Under the pieces are notes generated by a model, which saw nothing but the letters and a program-made list of their open reading frames with translations, made no database searches and was not told the origin of the DNA. The position numbers and the translations under genes were made by a program. Of a DNA stretch of 64,000 nt, positions 48,797-57,857 are shown piece after piece (within the stretch, counting starts at the first letter, position 1; each line of letters opens with the position of its first letter). The DNA is from Cupriavidus oxalaticus. GTDB taxonomy: Bacteria > Pseudomonadota > Gammaproteobacteria > Burkholderiales > Burkholderiaceae. The stretch spans positions 1,178,001-1,242,000 of the forward strand of contig NZ_CP069812.1 in the NCBI RefSeq assembly GCF_016894385.1. The letters run 5' to 3'.

Positions 48797-49098
48797 TGTC
48801 TCTAACCCTCTATTTCTTTGCTGCTAGCTATGCAATTGTGGGAAGTGCGGTGATCGTTCTGCTCGAACTGGCGGCAACGGGGCACAGCAAGGGATTTTGG
48901 CGGCTGTTTGCGGCCGATAGCCGGCCGGATCGCTCGTTTTCCCTCTTTCCCTTTGCAGGCCAAGTTCTTAGAATCTCCGGCATTGTCCGGGACTCGCCAC
49001 CCACAGGCAAGGATTTTTTTGGAACGGTCGTTCTTTTTTTTGATATGCTGCCTTCCGCACCCGAAGAGGCTGGAGGGGCGCCCGCACAAGAGGTCATC
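48797..49098. other. Divergent spacer with TetR-type palindrome
   Basis: This 302-bp spacer lies between etfD and the SDR gene. GAACGGTCGTTC at 49022-49033 is a 5-2-5 inverted repeat (GAACG/CGTTC) followed by a T-run. It resembles AACG-N2-CGTT operators of TetR-family regulators of fatty-acid metabolism (comparison from general knowledge; not tested). I see no gene. Confidence 0.45.
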
Positions 49099-49884
49099 AT
49101 GGGTTTGTCGATCAATCTGGAAGGCAAGGTAGCGCTGGTCACAGGCGCGTCAAGTGGGCTCGGCTCGCGTTTTGCCACGGTGCTGGCGGCCGCCGGGGCC
49201 AAGGTTGTGCTGGCCTCGCGCCGCACCGAGCGGCTCAAGGAACTGCGCGCGGCGATCGAGGCCGAGGGTGGCAGCGCGCACGTGGTGCGGCTGGACGTCA
49301 CCGATCCGGACAGCATCCGCGCCGCCGTGGCGCATGCGGAAACCGAAGCCGGTTCGATCGACATCCTGGTCAACAATTCGGGCGTGTCGACCACGCAGAA
49401 GCTGACCGACGTCACGCCCGACGATTTCGATTTTGTCTTCGACACCAACACCCGCGGCGCCTTCTTCGTCGCGCAGGAAGTCGCCAAGCGCATGATCGCG
49501 CGGGCCAAGGGCGCCGAGAAGAACGGCAGCCCGCTGCCGCAGGCGCGCATCGTCAATGTCGCGTCCGTGGCCGGCCTGAAGGTGCTGTCGCAGATCGGCA
49601 TCTATTGCATGAGCAAGGCGTCGGTGGTGCACATGACCAAGGCCATGGCGCTGGAATGGGCGCGCCACGGCATCAATACCAACGCGATCTGTCCCGGCTA
49701 TATCGATACCGAGATCAACCACCACCACTGGGATTCGGACGCCGGCCAGAAACTGATCCAGATGCTGCCGCGCAAGCGCCTGGGCAAGCCCGACGACCTC
49801 GACGGCCTGCTGTTGCTGCTGGCGTCCGACCAGTCGCAATTCATCAACGGCGCCGTGATCACCGCCGACGACGGCATGGTCTGA
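49099..49884 (+). CDS. Short-chain dehydrogenase/reductase
   Basis: This 261-residue enzyme starts at MGLSINLEGKVALVTGASSG. The cofactor loop is TGASSGLG, the catalytic triad is S (VNVASVAG) and Y-x3-K (YCMSK), and NSG replaces the usual NAG. The C-terminus is INGAVITADDGMV. A long insertion (MIARAKGAEKNGSPLPQ) precedes the catalytic serine. The substrate is unknown; an acyl-CoA-related 3-oxoacyl reductase is possible given the neighbouring ETF-QO gene. Confidence 0.88.
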   Translation: MGLSINLEGKVALVTGASSGLGSRFATVLAAAGAKVVLASRRTERLKELRAAIEAEGGSAHVVRLDVTDPDSIRAAVAHAETEAGSIDILVNNSGVSTTQKLTDVTPDDFDFVFDTNTRGAFFVAQEVAKRMIARAKGAEKNGSPLPQARIVNVASVAGLKVLSQIGIYCMSKASVVHMTKAMALEWARHGINTNAICPGYIDTEINHHHWDSDAGQKLIQMLPRKRLGKPDDLDGLLLLLASDQSQFINGAVITADDGMV

Positions 49885-50073
49885 GCCCGGCCGCCGGCGC
49901 CGCGCCGCCCGCTTCCCGCCTGCGCGCCACAAGCGTGCGGCGGGGCATCACAGTTGGCCACCCCAGGGCTTATCCGGTCCCCTTGGGGCGGGCTTTCGAG
50001 CGCGGCTTCCAGTTTCCGATCAAAGAAAGTTGATGCACGGTGTGCCAGTCTTGGCATAATCCGCCATGTCTTT

Positions 50074-50084
50074 AGACTAAGTCT
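50074..50084. promoter_or_regulatory. Candidate operator before the TRAP operon
   Basis: AGACTAAGTCT is a perfect 5-1-5 palindrome. It is embedded in a direct repeat (GTCTTTA at 50069-50075 and 50081-50087) about 70 bp before the first TRAP gene. No regulator gene is adjacent. Confidence 0.4.
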
Positions 50085-50153
50085 TTACATACAAGCAAGA
50101 AAATGCCGCAGTGGCCGCCTGGCCCAAGCGGCCCTGGACCGGAGGCCGGGGAG

Positions 50154-50756
50154 ATGGAGCAACAAGAAGAGGCACGGCGCAATGCCGTGCCGCAACACGT
50201 CGTCGATTCCGCGGTGATCCCGCAGGCCGCCGACGAAGCGCAGGACGCTGAATTCCGGGTTTCGCCCCGCCTTGAGGACTGGATCGGCGTGATCGTGATG
50301 GTGCTGCTGGTCGCCATTACCTTCGCCAACGTGGTGGTCCGCTATTTCACCGACGAGTCGTTCGCCTGGACCGAGGAGTTCTCGGTCTTCCTGATGATCG
50401 TGCTGGCGCTGGTCGCCGGCAGCGCCGCGGTGGCGCGCGATCGCAATATCCGCATCGAGTTCTTCTGTGAACGCGGCAGCGCTGCGCGGCAACGGCGCCT
50501 GGCGATCGTGTCGGCACTGGCCGTGGCCGTGATGTTTATCGCGCTGGCGGTGCTTGGCGTGCGCATCACCTGGGACGAATACACCTTCGGCGAGACCTCG
50601 CCGGGCATCGGCGTGCCGAGCTGGTGGTATTCGATCTGGCTGCCGGTGCTGTCGGCCGGCATCGCGCTGCGCGCGCTGGGGCTGGTGGCGCGCAACGTGC
50701 GCGCGCTCAAGGCGCTGCATGCAGAGAGCAAGGCTGCGAAGGAGCGTGCGCAATGA
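50154..50756 (+). CDS. TRAP transporter small permease (DctQ type)
   Basis: This protein has about 200 residues from the ATG at 50154, chosen for GGAGG 8 bases upstream; an ATG at 50103 would add 17 residues with no clear ribosome site. It has four membrane segments (VIVMVLLVAITFANVVVRYF, FSVFLMIVLALVAG, LAIVSALAVAVMFIALAV, IWLPVLSAGIALRAL). Its stop overlaps the dctM start (ATGA). Confidence 0.88.
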   Translation: MEQQEEARRNAVPQHVVDSAVIPQAADEAQDAEFRVSPRLEDWIGVIVMVLLVAITFANVVVRYFTDESFAWTEEFSVFLMIVLALVAGSAAVARDRNIRIEFFCERGSAARQRRLAIVSALAVAVMFIALAVLGVRITWDEYTFGETSPGIGVPSWWYSIWLPVLSAGIALRALGLVARNVRALKALHAESKAAKERAQ

Positions 50757-52057
50757 CGCTGGTTGCCATCCTCCTGTTCGTGGTCTTTATCGGCCTGATG
50801 CTGCTGGGCGTGCCCATCGGCGTGTCGCTCGGCCTGGGCGGCCTGGTTGCGATCGGCCTGTCCAACCTCGATACCCAGATGTTCGGCCTGCTGGCCGTGC
50901 CGCAGAACTTCTACGCCGGGCTGGCCAAGTACCCGCTGCTGGCGATTCCGATGTTCGTGCTGGTGGGGTCGATCTTCGACCGTTCCGGCGTGGCGCAGCG
51001 GCTGGTGACGTTTGCCATTGCCGTGGTCGGGCGCGGACCGGGCATGCTGCCGCTGGTGGCGATCCTGGTGGCGATGTTCCTCGGCGGCATTTCCGGTTCG
51101 GGCCCGGCCAACGCCGCCGCGGTCGGCGGCGTGATGATCGCGGCGATGTCGCGTGCCGGCTATCCCGGCTCGTACAGCGCCGCGGTAGTCGGCGCGGCGG
51201 CCGCGACCGACATCCTGATCCCGCCGTCGGTGGCCTTCATCATCTACAGCGTGCTGGTGCCCGGCGCCTCGGTGCCGGCGCTGTTCGCCGCCGGCCTGGT
51301 CCCGGGCGTGCTGGCCGGCGTGGCGCTGATCGTGCCGGCGGTGTGGCTGGCGCGCAAGCACAATATGGGCGCGATCGAGGCCGCGCTGCCGCGCCCGCCG
51401 TTCTGGAAGAGCCTGCGCGAGGCCACCTGGGGCCTGGTGGCGCCGTTCCTGATCCTGGGCGGCATGCGCGCCGGCTGGTTCACGCCGACCGAGGCCGCGG
51501 TGGTGGCGGTGGTCTATGGCCTCTTCGTCGGCATGGTGGTGTACCGCAGCATCGGCATGCGCGACCTGTTCACGATCTTCCAGGAGGCGGCCGAGACCTC
51601 GGCGGTGATCCTGCTGGTGGTGGCGCTGGCCGGCATCTTTGCCTATGCGCTGTCGACGCTGGGCGTGATCGACCCGCTGGCACAGGCGATCGCCACCTCC
51701 GGCCTGGGCGAGTACGGCGTGCTGGCGCTGATCGTGCTGCTGCTGATGACGGTCGGCATGTTCCTCGACGGCATCTCGATCTTCCTGATCTTCGTGCCGC
51801 TGCTGCTGCCGATCGCCAATGCCTTCCAGTGGAACCCGGTGTGGTTCGGCGTGGTGCTGACGCTGAAGGTGGCGCTGGGCCAGTTCACGCCGCCGCTGGC
51901 CGTGAACCTGATGGTGTCGTGCCGGATTGCCCGCGTGCGCATGGAAGAAACCGTGCCCTGGGTGATCTGGATGCTGCTGGCGATGTTCATCGCCATGCTG
52001 ATGGTGCTGGCCTACCCGCCGCTGGCGACCTGGCTGCCGGACTACCTCGGCTATTGA
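50753..52057 (+). CDS. TRAP transporter large permease (DctM type)
   Basis: This 434-residue protein has about 12 membrane helices and the DctM features GVPIGVSLGLGG and GGISGSGPANAAAVG. It overlaps the preceding gene by 4 bp. With DctQ and the periplasmic DctP it forms a secondary importer driven by an ion gradient. Confidence 0.93.
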   Translation: MTLVAILLFVVFIGLMLLGVPIGVSLGLGGLVAIGLSNLDTQMFGLLAVPQNFYAGLAKYPLLAIPMFVLVGSIFDRSGVAQRLVTFAIAVVGRGPGMLPLVAILVAMFLGGISGSGPANAAAVGGVMIAAMSRAGYPGSYSAAVVGAAAATDILIPPSVAFIIYSVLVPGASVPALFAAGLVPGVLAGVALIVPAVWLARKHNMGAIEAALPRPPFWKSLREATWGLVAPFLILGGMRAGWFTPTEAAVVAVVYGLFVGMVVYRSIGMRDLFTIFQEAAETSAVILLVVALAGIFAYALSTLGVIDPLAQAIATSGLGEYGVLALIVLLLMTVGMFLDGISIFLIFVPLLLPIANAFQWNPVWFGVVLTLKVALGQFTPPLAVNLMVSCRIARVRMEETVPWVIWMLLAMFIAMLMVLAYPPLATWLPDYLGY

Positions 52058-52106
52058 TCTTTGGCTTTCCCAAACAAGAACTGACGCTTTCCCGAGAGGA
52101 GATGAC

Positions 52107-53135
52107 ATGAAACGTCGTGCCCTGATGCTCGCAACGGCTGCCGCCCTTGCCGCTTCCGCCTTCGCCCCCGCCGGCGCGATGGCCCAGACCTACAAGTCCG
52201 AGTACAAGATGTCGCTGGTGCTCGGCCCGGCCTTCCCGTGGGGCAAGGGCGGCGAGATCTGGGCCGACCTGGTCAAGCAGCGCACCAACGGCCGCATCAA
52301 CATCAAGCTGTACCCGGGCACCTCGCTGGTGGCCGGCGACCAGACCCGCGAGTTCTCGGCGATCCGCCAGGGCGTGATCGACATGGCGGTCGGCTCGACC
52401 ATCAACTGGTCGCCGCAGGTCAGGGAACTGAACCTGTTCTCGCTGCCGTTCCTGATGCCCGACTACAAGGCGCTGGACGCGCTGACGCAGGGCGAGGTCG
52501 GCAAGTCGATCTTCGCCACGCTGGAGAAGGCCGGCGTGGTGCCGCTGGCCTGGGGCGAGAACGGCTTCCGCGAGGTGTCGAACTCCAAGCGCGAGATCCG
52601 CAAGCCGGAAGACCTCAAGGGCCTGAAGCTGCGTGTGGTCGGCTCGCCGCTGTACATCGAGACCTTCAACGCGCTGGGCGCCAACCCGACGCAGATGAGC
52701 TGGGCCGACGCGCAGCCGGCGATGGCCTCGGGCGCGGTCGATGGCCAGGAGAACCCGCAATCGGTGTTCGCCGCCGCCAAGCTGTACACCGTGGGCCAGA
52801 AGTTCGTCACCACCTGGGGCTATGTGGCTGACCCGCTGATCTTCGTGGTCAACAAGCAGATCTGGGAAAGCTGGACCCCGGCCGACCGCGAGATCGTCAA
52901 GCAGGCCGCCATCGACGCCGGCAAGCAGGAGATCGCACTGGCGCGCAAGGGTTTGGCCGAGCCCGGCGCACCCGCGTGGAAGGACATGGAAGCCCACGGC
53001 GTCAAGGTCACGCACCTGACCCCGGCCGAGCATGACGCCTTCCGCAAGGCGACCGCCAAGGTCTACGACAAGTGGAAGAAGCAGATCGGCACCGACCTGG
53101 TGACCAAGGCCGAAGGCGCGATCGCCAAGCGCTGA
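52107..53135 (+). CDS. TRAP transporter periplasmic binding protein (DctP type)
   Basis: This 342-residue protein starts after GAGGAG. The signal peptide (RRALMLATAAALAASAFAPAGAMA) is followed by a mature chain with the conserved Arg in GLKLRVVGSPLY and the DGQENPQSVFA segment. The family binds C4-dicarboxylates, keto acids, aromatic acids or sugars acids; the ligand is not identifiable here. A terminator follows. Confidence 0.92.
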   Translation: MKRRALMLATAAALAASAFAPAGAMAQTYKSEYKMSLVLGPAFPWGKGGEIWADLVKQRTNGRINIKLYPGTSLVAGDQTREFSAIRQGVIDMAVGSTINWSPQVRELNLFSLPFLMPDYKALDALTQGEVGKSIFATLEKAGVVPLAWGENGFREVSNSKREIRKPEDLKGLKLRVVGSPLYIETFNALGANPTQMSWADAQPAMASGAVDGQENPQSVFAAAKLYTVGQKFVTTWGYVADPLIFVVNKQIWESWTPADREIVKQAAIDAGKQEIALARKGLAEPGAPAWKDMEAHGVKVTHLTPAEHDAFRKATAKVYDKWKKQIGTDLVTKAEGAIAKR

Positions 53136-53144
53136 GTCATGAAG

Positions 53145-53177
53145 CAGGCCCGCCAGCGTTGGTGGGCCTGTTGCTTT
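53145..53177 (+). terminator. Intrinsic terminator after the TRAP operon
   Basis: CAGGCCCGCCA (53145-53155) pairs with TGGTGGGCCTG (53160-53170; one G-T pair) around GCGT, and is followed by TTGCTTT. Confidence 0.75.
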
Positions 53178-53187
53178 GGAGGCTGAG

Positions 53188-53589
53188 ATGAAGCACGTCT
53201 ATACGGTGGTCATGCCGATCCGCTGGGGCGACATGGATGCCATGGGCCATGTCAACAACACCGTCTATTTCCAGTACCTGGAGCAGGCGCGCATCGAGTG
53301 GTTCGCGTCGCTGGGGCGCGGCGGCAAGGATGCGCAGGGGCAGGGGCCGGTCATCATCAATGCGCATATGACCTTCCTGAAGCAGCTGCGCTATCCGGGC
53401 GAGATCGAATGCCGGGTCTATGCGGGGCAATTGGGGCGCACCAGTTTCGAGACGCGCATGGAGATCCGGCGTACCGATATGCCCGACGTGGTGTGGGCCG
53501 AGGGTGGGGCCAAGGTGGTGTGGTGCGATTATGCGGCGGAGAAGTCGGTGCCGGTGCCGCCGGAGATCCGGGCGATCATCGAGGGGTAA
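53188..53589 (+). CDS. Acyl-CoA thioesterase (4HBT/YbgC-like)
   Basis: This 133-residue hot-dog protein starts at MKHVYTVVMPIRWGDMDAMG. The catalytic Asp and following HVNNTVYFQYLEQAR are the 4-hydroxybenzoyl-CoA thioesterase motif. It hydrolyses an acyl-CoA. It starts 52 bp after dctP, beyond the TRAP terminator, and ends 3 bp before the convergent LuxR gene. Confidence 0.88.
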   Translation: MKHVYTVVMPIRWGDMDAMGHVNNTVYFQYLEQARIEWFASLGRGGKDAQGQGPVIINAHMTFLKQLRYPGEIECRVYAGQLGRTSFETRMEIRRTDMPDVVWAEGGAKVVWCDYAAEKSVPVPPEIRAIIEG

Positions 53590-53592
53590 TCC

Positions 53593-54138
53593 TCAGTGGT
53601 TCACCAACCGCTGCACCAGATCCACCGACGTACTCGCCCCATATTTCTTCATCAGCCGCGCCCGGTAGATATCCACCGTGCGCGGGCTGATCGCCAGCAG
53701 CTTGCCGATCTGCTTGCTGGTCTTGCCTTCCACCAGCTGCGCCGCGATCTCGCGTTCGCGCGCGGTCAGCTCGGCCGTCACCTGCCGCTTCTGCGACAGG
53801 TCTTCAAAGGTCCAGATCCCCGCGCCCAGCGGCTGCGCGCGGTTCAGCGCGCGGCCGGTGACATGGCACCAGAACAGTTCGCCGCCGGCGCGCTTCATGA
53901 TGCGCTCGTCCGAATACATCCCGTGCTTGTTCATGATCGGCGCGATGCGGGCGCCGGTGCGCTCGAACTCGTCGACGGTGGGGTAGAGCACCTGGAACGA
54001 CTGGCCCAGCAGGGCCTCGCGGGTGGTGCCGAAGATGCGGCAGACTTCTTCGTTGCAGTCCTCGATCACGCGCTCGCGTGACAGCACCAGGCCCACGGGG
54101 GCGAGCTGGAAAGCGGTCTGGTAGTCGATGGCGGGCAT
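53593..54138 (-). CDS. PAS-LuxR transcriptional regulator
   Basis: This 181-residue protein has a PAS domain (about 1-110, [30 protein letters not shown]) and a C-terminal LuxR/FixJ helix-turn-helix (about 122-181, [40 protein letters not shown]). It has no receiver domain. It is divergent from the scoAB operon, with an operator-like palindrome next to its start. It likely senses a small molecule or redox state and controls scoAB (inference). Confidence 0.88.
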   Translation of the reverse strand: MPAIDYQTAFQLAPVGLVLSRERVIEDCNEEVCRIFGTTREALLGQSFQVLYPTVDEFERTGARIAPIMNKHGMYSDERIMKRAGGELFWCHVTGRALNRAQPLGAGIWTFEDLSQKRQVTAELTAREREIAAQLVEGKTSKQIGKLLAISPRTVDIYRARLMKKYGASTSVDLVQRLVNH

Positions 54139-54142
54139 CTGC

Positions 54143-54160
54143 TTATGTATTTTTACGTAA
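54143..54160. promoter_or_regulatory. Candidate operator of the PAS-LuxR regulator
   Basis: TTATGTA-TTTT-TACGTAA is a 7-4-7 inverted repeat with one mismatch, in the divergent spacer, just before the regulator's start and about 170 bp before scoA. It fits a dimeric LuxR/FixJ-type site. Confidence 0.5.
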
Positions 54161-54327
54161 TGGCGTTGCCGGCGCGGCTTGCGTATGCTGTCGGTCGGAC
54201 GAGAGACGGCGACCGTCGCCGACTGCGCCGATTGTACCGTTACAATTTCCCTGCGTCGCCCACCGCACAAGCCGGCGGCGGAAGCGCGACAGCGGAACCC
54301 CGAGGAACTACCGAGGAAGGAGCGAAC

Positions 54328-55029
54328 ATGAACAAGGTCTACGCCAGCGCCGCAGAAGCGCTTGCAGGCGTCGTCCGCGACGGCCAGACGATCGCCGTTG
54401 GCGGTTTCGGCCTGTGCGGCATCCCCGAGGCGCTGATCGCCGCGCTGCGCGACAGCGGCGTCAAGCAGCTCACCTGCATCTCCAACAATGCCGGCGTCGA
54501 CGGCTTCGGCCTGGGCCAGTTGCTGGCCACGCGCCAGATCAAGAAGATGATCTCGTCCTATGTGGGCGAGAACAAGGAGTTCGAGCGCCAGTACCTGGCC
54601 GGCGAACTCGAGCTGGAATTCACCCCGCAGGGCACGCTCGCCGAGAAGCTGCGCGCCGGCGGCTCGGGCATCCCGGCCTTCTTCACCAAGACCGGTGTCG
54701 GCACCATCGTCGCCGAAGGCAAGGAAGTCCGCGAATTCGATGGCGAGACGTACGTGATGGAGCGTTCGCTGACGGCTGACGTGGCGCTGGTCAAGGCATA
54801 CAAGGCCGACAAGGCCGGCAACCTGGTGTTCCGCCGCACCGCGCGCAACTTCAACCCGATGTGCGCGATGGCGGGCAAGGTCACCATCGCCGAGGTCGAG
54901 CATATCGTCGAGACCGGCGAGCTGGACCCGGACGAGATCCACCTGGCCGGCATCTTCGTGAAGCGCCTGGTGCTGAACACCAATCCCGAGAAACGCATCG
55001 AGCAGCGCACCGTGCGCGCGGCCAGCTAA
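54328..55029 (+). CDS. scoA: Succinyl-CoA:3-ketoacid CoA-transferase subunit A
   Basis: This 233-residue subunit has the N-terminal [13 protein letters not shown] motif and [12 protein letters not shown]. The family fold is the CoA-transferase alpha. GAAGGAG precedes the start. It works with the B subunit 12 bp downstream, converting acetoacetate and succinyl-CoA to acetoacetyl-CoA and succinate. Confidence 0.94.
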   Translation: MNKVYASAAEALAGVVRDGQTIAVGGFGLCGIPEALIAALRDSGVKQLTCISNNAGVDGFGLGQLLATRQIKKMISSYVGENKEFERQYLAGELELEFTPQGTLAEKLRAGGSGIPAFFTKTGVGTIVAEGKEVREFDGETYVMERSLTADVALVKAYKADKAGNLVFRRTARNFNPMCAMAGKVTIAEVEHIVETGELDPDEIHLAGIFVKRLVLNTNPEKRIEQRTVRAAS

Positions 55030-55041
55030 GGAGACACCATC

Positions 55042-55680
55042 ATGGCATGGACACGTGACGAAATGGCCGCGCGCGCCGCGACCGAGCTGCAGGACGGCTT
55101 CTACGTCAACCTGGGCATCGGCCTGCCGACGCTGGTCGCCAACTGGGTGCCCGAGGGCATGGAGGTGTGGCTGCAGTCAGAAAATGGCCTGCTCGGCATC
55201 GGCCCGTTCCCGACCGAAGACCAGGTCGACGCCGACATGATCAACGCCGGCAAGCAGACCGTGACGACGCTGCCGGGCTCGTCGATCTTCTCGTCGGCGG
55301 ACTCGTTCGCGATGATCCGCGGCGGCCACATCGACCTGGCCATCCTGGGCGCGATGCAGGTCAGCGAAAAGGGCGACCTGGCCAACTGGATGATCCCGGG
55401 CAAGATGGTCAAGGGCATGGGCGGCGCGATGGACCTGGTCGCCGGCGTCGGCCGCGTGGTGGTGCTGATGGAACACACCGCCAAGAAGAAGGACGGCACC
55501 GAGGACATCAAGATCCTGAAGCAGTGCAACCTGCCGCTGACCGGCGTGGGCGTGGTCAATCGCATCATCACCGACCTTGGCGTGATGGACGTGACTCCGG
55601 AAGGCCTGAAGCTGGTCGAAACCGCACCGGGCGTCAGCCGCGAGGAAATCCAGGCGAAGACCGGGGCGCCGCTGCTGTAA
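55042..55680 (+). CDS. scoB: Succinyl-CoA:3-ketoacid CoA-transferase subunit B
   Basis: This 212-residue subunit carries the catalytic Glu in [27 protein letters not shown] and [22 protein letters not shown] are also characteristic. It follows an AAGGAG site. A terminator lies 27 bp after its stop. Confidence 0.95.
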   Translation: MAWTRDEMAARAATELQDGFYVNLGIGLPTLVANWVPEGMEVWLQSENGLLGIGPFPTEDQVDADMINAGKQTVTTLPGSSIFSSADSFAMIRGGHIDLAILGAMQVSEKGDLANWMIPGKMVKGMGGAMDLVAGVGRVVVLMEHTAKKKDGTEDIKILKQCNLPLTGVGVVNRIITDLGVMDVTPEGLKLVETAPGVSREEIQAKTGAPLL

Positions 55681-55706
55681 GCAAGCCTTCGGCGATTGCC
55701 TGACGG

Positions 55707-55739
55707 GCCCTGTGGCGCACTGCGCCCCAGGGCGTTTTT
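55707..55739 (+). terminator. Intrinsic terminator after scoAB
   Basis: GCCCTG...GGCGC (55707-55718) pairs with GCGCC...CAGGGC (55722-55733) around a 3-base loop, with one internal mismatch, followed by GTTTTT. Confidence 0.85.
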
Positions 55740-55886
55740 CATTTGGCGCCCGGGGTAACCGACGACGCCAATCGGCTGTCCGGGCTAGCTCTATCGGCGA
55801 ATGGCCCGCCCGCGCACAAGTCACTATGCTGGCCGCTTCCCCGCAGGCGTGTTCCTGCCAACACAAGTCTTTACGGAAGGTGCGCG

Positions 55887-56267
55887 ATGCCGGCTTCCCC
55901 CAACCGATCCCTGCCACTGGTGTACGCCTGCTCCGGCTGCTCCAGCGTGGCGCAACTGGCCAATGCCTGCGCGGTGCGGCTGGACCGCAGCGGCCGTGCG
56001 GAAATGTCGTGCATCAGCGGCGTGGGCGGCGGCGTGCCGGCGCTGACGCGCGTGGCGCAATCGGGCCGGCCGATCCTGGCCCTGGATGGCTGCCCGCTGG
56101 CTTGCGTGCAGGCTTGCCTGGCAAACGTGGGCGTGATGCCGGACCAGCACCTGGTGCTGAACCGGCTGGGCGCGGTCAAGCGCCAGCACGGCGAATGCAC
56201 CGAGGGCGAGACCGAGGCGGTATGGCGGGAAGTCGAGGCCGCTCTGGAAAGCCTTGTGGGGATGTAG
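55887..56267 (+). CDS. DGC-domain putative zinc-binding protein
   Basis: This 126-residue protein starts at MPASPNRSLPLVYACSGCSS, after GGAAGG. The cysteine pattern (ACSGCS at about 14-19, DGCPLACVQACL at about 73-84) and the GVGGGVPALTR region match the DGC family, proposed to bind zinc. The function is unknown. It follows the scoAB terminator and so is separately transcribed. Confidence 0.8.
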   Translation: MPASPNRSLPLVYACSGCSSVAQLANACAVRLDRSGRAEMSCISGVGGGVPALTRVAQSGRPILALDGCPLACVQACLANVGVMPDQHLVLNRLGAVKRQHGECTEGETEAVWREVEAALESLVGM

Positions 56268-56317
56268 GGCAGGCCGGACGCGCGGCGGCGCATCCGGCAG
56301 GGCGGCTGGGCGGCGCC

Positions 56318-56806
56318 TTAGGCCGCCGGCTTGTTGTAGCGGGTGAACACCGAGGCCGCGCCGTCGGCCTTGACCAGCAGCACGTCGAAGGGATCCTTGC
56401 GCGAGCCCTGTTCCATGCCTGGCGAGCCAACCGGCATGCCCGGCACCGCCAGCCCGACCGCCTTGGGCTTGGCGGCCAGCAGCTTGCGGATATCGGCGGC
56501 CGGCACGTGCCCCTCGATCGCATAGCCGCCGATATGGCCGGTATGGCAGGAGCCGAAGCGCTCCGGCATGCCGAAGCGCTTGCGGTATTCGCCGGTATCC
56601 TCGACGTCATGCACCGTCACGGTGAAGCCGTTGGCGCGCAGGTGCTTGACCCATTCCTCGCAGCACCCGCACAGCGGGCTCTTGTAGACGTCGATGGCCA
56701 GCGGCCTGGCCTGCGCGAAGGCGTCTGCCGCGGGCCCCAGCACGCCCACGGCGAGCGTGCCTAGCGCCAGCGCGCCCAGGGTGCCGAGAAAACGTCGTCG
56801 TTGCAT
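56318..56806 (-). CDS. DUF411 metal-binding protein, Tat-exported
   Basis: This 162-residue protein has a twin-arginine signal (MQRRRFLGTLGALALGTLAV). The mature part contains YKSPLCGCCEEW, FGSCHTGHIGGY and GHVPAADI, the DUF411 metal-binding residues. Family members are found with copper resistance genes. It is the second gene on the minus strand here, 35 bp downstream of bdhA's stop. Confidence 0.85.
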   Translation of the reverse strand: MQRRRFLGTLGALALGTLAVGVLGPAADAFAQARPLAIDVYKSPLCGCCEEWVKHLRANGFTVTVHDVEDTGEYRKRFGMPERFGSCHTGHIGGYAIEGHVPAADIRKLLAAKPKAVGLAVPGMPVGSPGMEQGSRKDPFDVLLVKADGAASVFTRYNKPAA

Positions 56807-56841
56807 CGTTGCTCCTTGTTGTGGCGCCTTGCTGTGGCACC

Positions 56842-57618
56842 TTACTGTGCCACCCAGCCGCCATCCATGTTCCAGATCGCGCCGCGCACTTGCCGCGCCG
56901 CGTCGGACGACAGGAACACGGCCAGCGCGCCCAGCTCGTCGGGTGTCACGAACTCGCCCGAGGGCTGCTTTTCCAGCACCAGCTCGCGCTTGGCCTGCTC
57001 GACCGGGATGCCTTCCTTCTGCGCGCGGGCTTCGACCTGCTTCTGCACCAGCGGCGTCAGCACCCAGCCCGGGCAGATCGCGTTGGCGGTCACGCCGGTC
57101 TGCGCGGTTTCCAGCGCGGTCACCTTGGTCAGGCCGACGATGCCGTGCTTGGCTGCCACATAGGCCGATTTCTGCGCCGACGCCACCAGCCCGTGCGCCG
57201 AGGCCACGTTGATGATGCGGCCCCAGTTCTTCTGGCGCATGCCGGGCAGCGCGAGGCGCGTGGTGTGGAAGGCGGAAGTCAGGTTGATGGCGATGATCGC
57301 GTCCCAGCGCTCGATGGGAAAGTCCTCGATCGGCGCCACATGCTGGATGCCGGCATTGTTGACCAGGATGTCGGCGCCGCCGAAGTCGGCCTGCGCATAG
57401 CGCATCATGTCCTCGATCTCTGCCGACTTGCTCATGTCCGCGCCGTGGTAGCCGACCTGGATGCCCTGGCCGGCCTGCGCGATCTCGTTCTTTGCGGCGT
57501 CCACATCACCAAAGCCATTGACGATGATATTGGCGCCCTGAGCCGCCAGCGCCTTTGCGATGCCGAGCCCGATACCGCTGGTCGAGCCGGTCACCAGAGC
57601 GGTCTTGCCGTTGAGCAT
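56842..57618 (-). CDS. bdhA: 3-Hydroxybutyrate dehydrogenase
   Basis: This 258-residue SDR starts at MLNGKTALVTGSTSGIGLGI, with GGAGG upstream. The catalytic residues are Ser (NVASAHG), Tyr and Lys (YVAAK). The specific motifs IQHVAPIEDFP, PGWVLTPLVQKQ and EKQPSGEFVTPDEL mark D-3-hydroxybutyrate dehydrogenase. It oxidises 3-hydroxybutyrate, released from polyhydroxybutyrate, to acetoacetate, the substrate of scoAB. Confidence 0.94.
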   Translation of the reverse strand: MLNGKTALVTGSTSGIGLGIAKALAAQGANIIVNGFGDVDAAKNEIAQAGQGIQVGYHGADMSKSAEIEDMMRYAQADFGGADILVNNAGIQHVAPIEDFPIERWDAIIAINLTSAFHTTRLALPGMRQKNWGRIINVASAHGLVASAQKSAYVAAKHGIVGLTKVTALETAQTGVTANAICPGWVLTPLVQKQVEARAQKEGIPVEQAKRELVLEKQPSGEFVTPDELGALAVFLSSDAARQVRGAIWNMDGGWVAQ

Positions 57619-57857
57619 GTAAGCCTCCGTCGAGAGAAATTCCACAGGAAGGAAAGGGCGGCCCGGGTGGCCGGGACCGCCTGGTCTGGCACCGCCACGC
57701 ACCGCTACCGATCGTTTCGCATCGACGTGTGGGCGCGTGCGGTGGCGCAGACAGTGTGCTGTGGCATTGTACCCGGTGCGGCGTACAATCCAGTTTTGCT
57801 CAACCACCGGCAGCGCCGCTTTTTCGCGGTCCCGGCCGGGTCCGTCAGGGAGTCCAG

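Noticed and set aside
50113..50133. GGCCGC/GCGGCC hairpin in the TRAP leader
   Set aside because: It is a short GC-rich stem with no T-run and could be chance at this base composition; it does not affect the call of the start.
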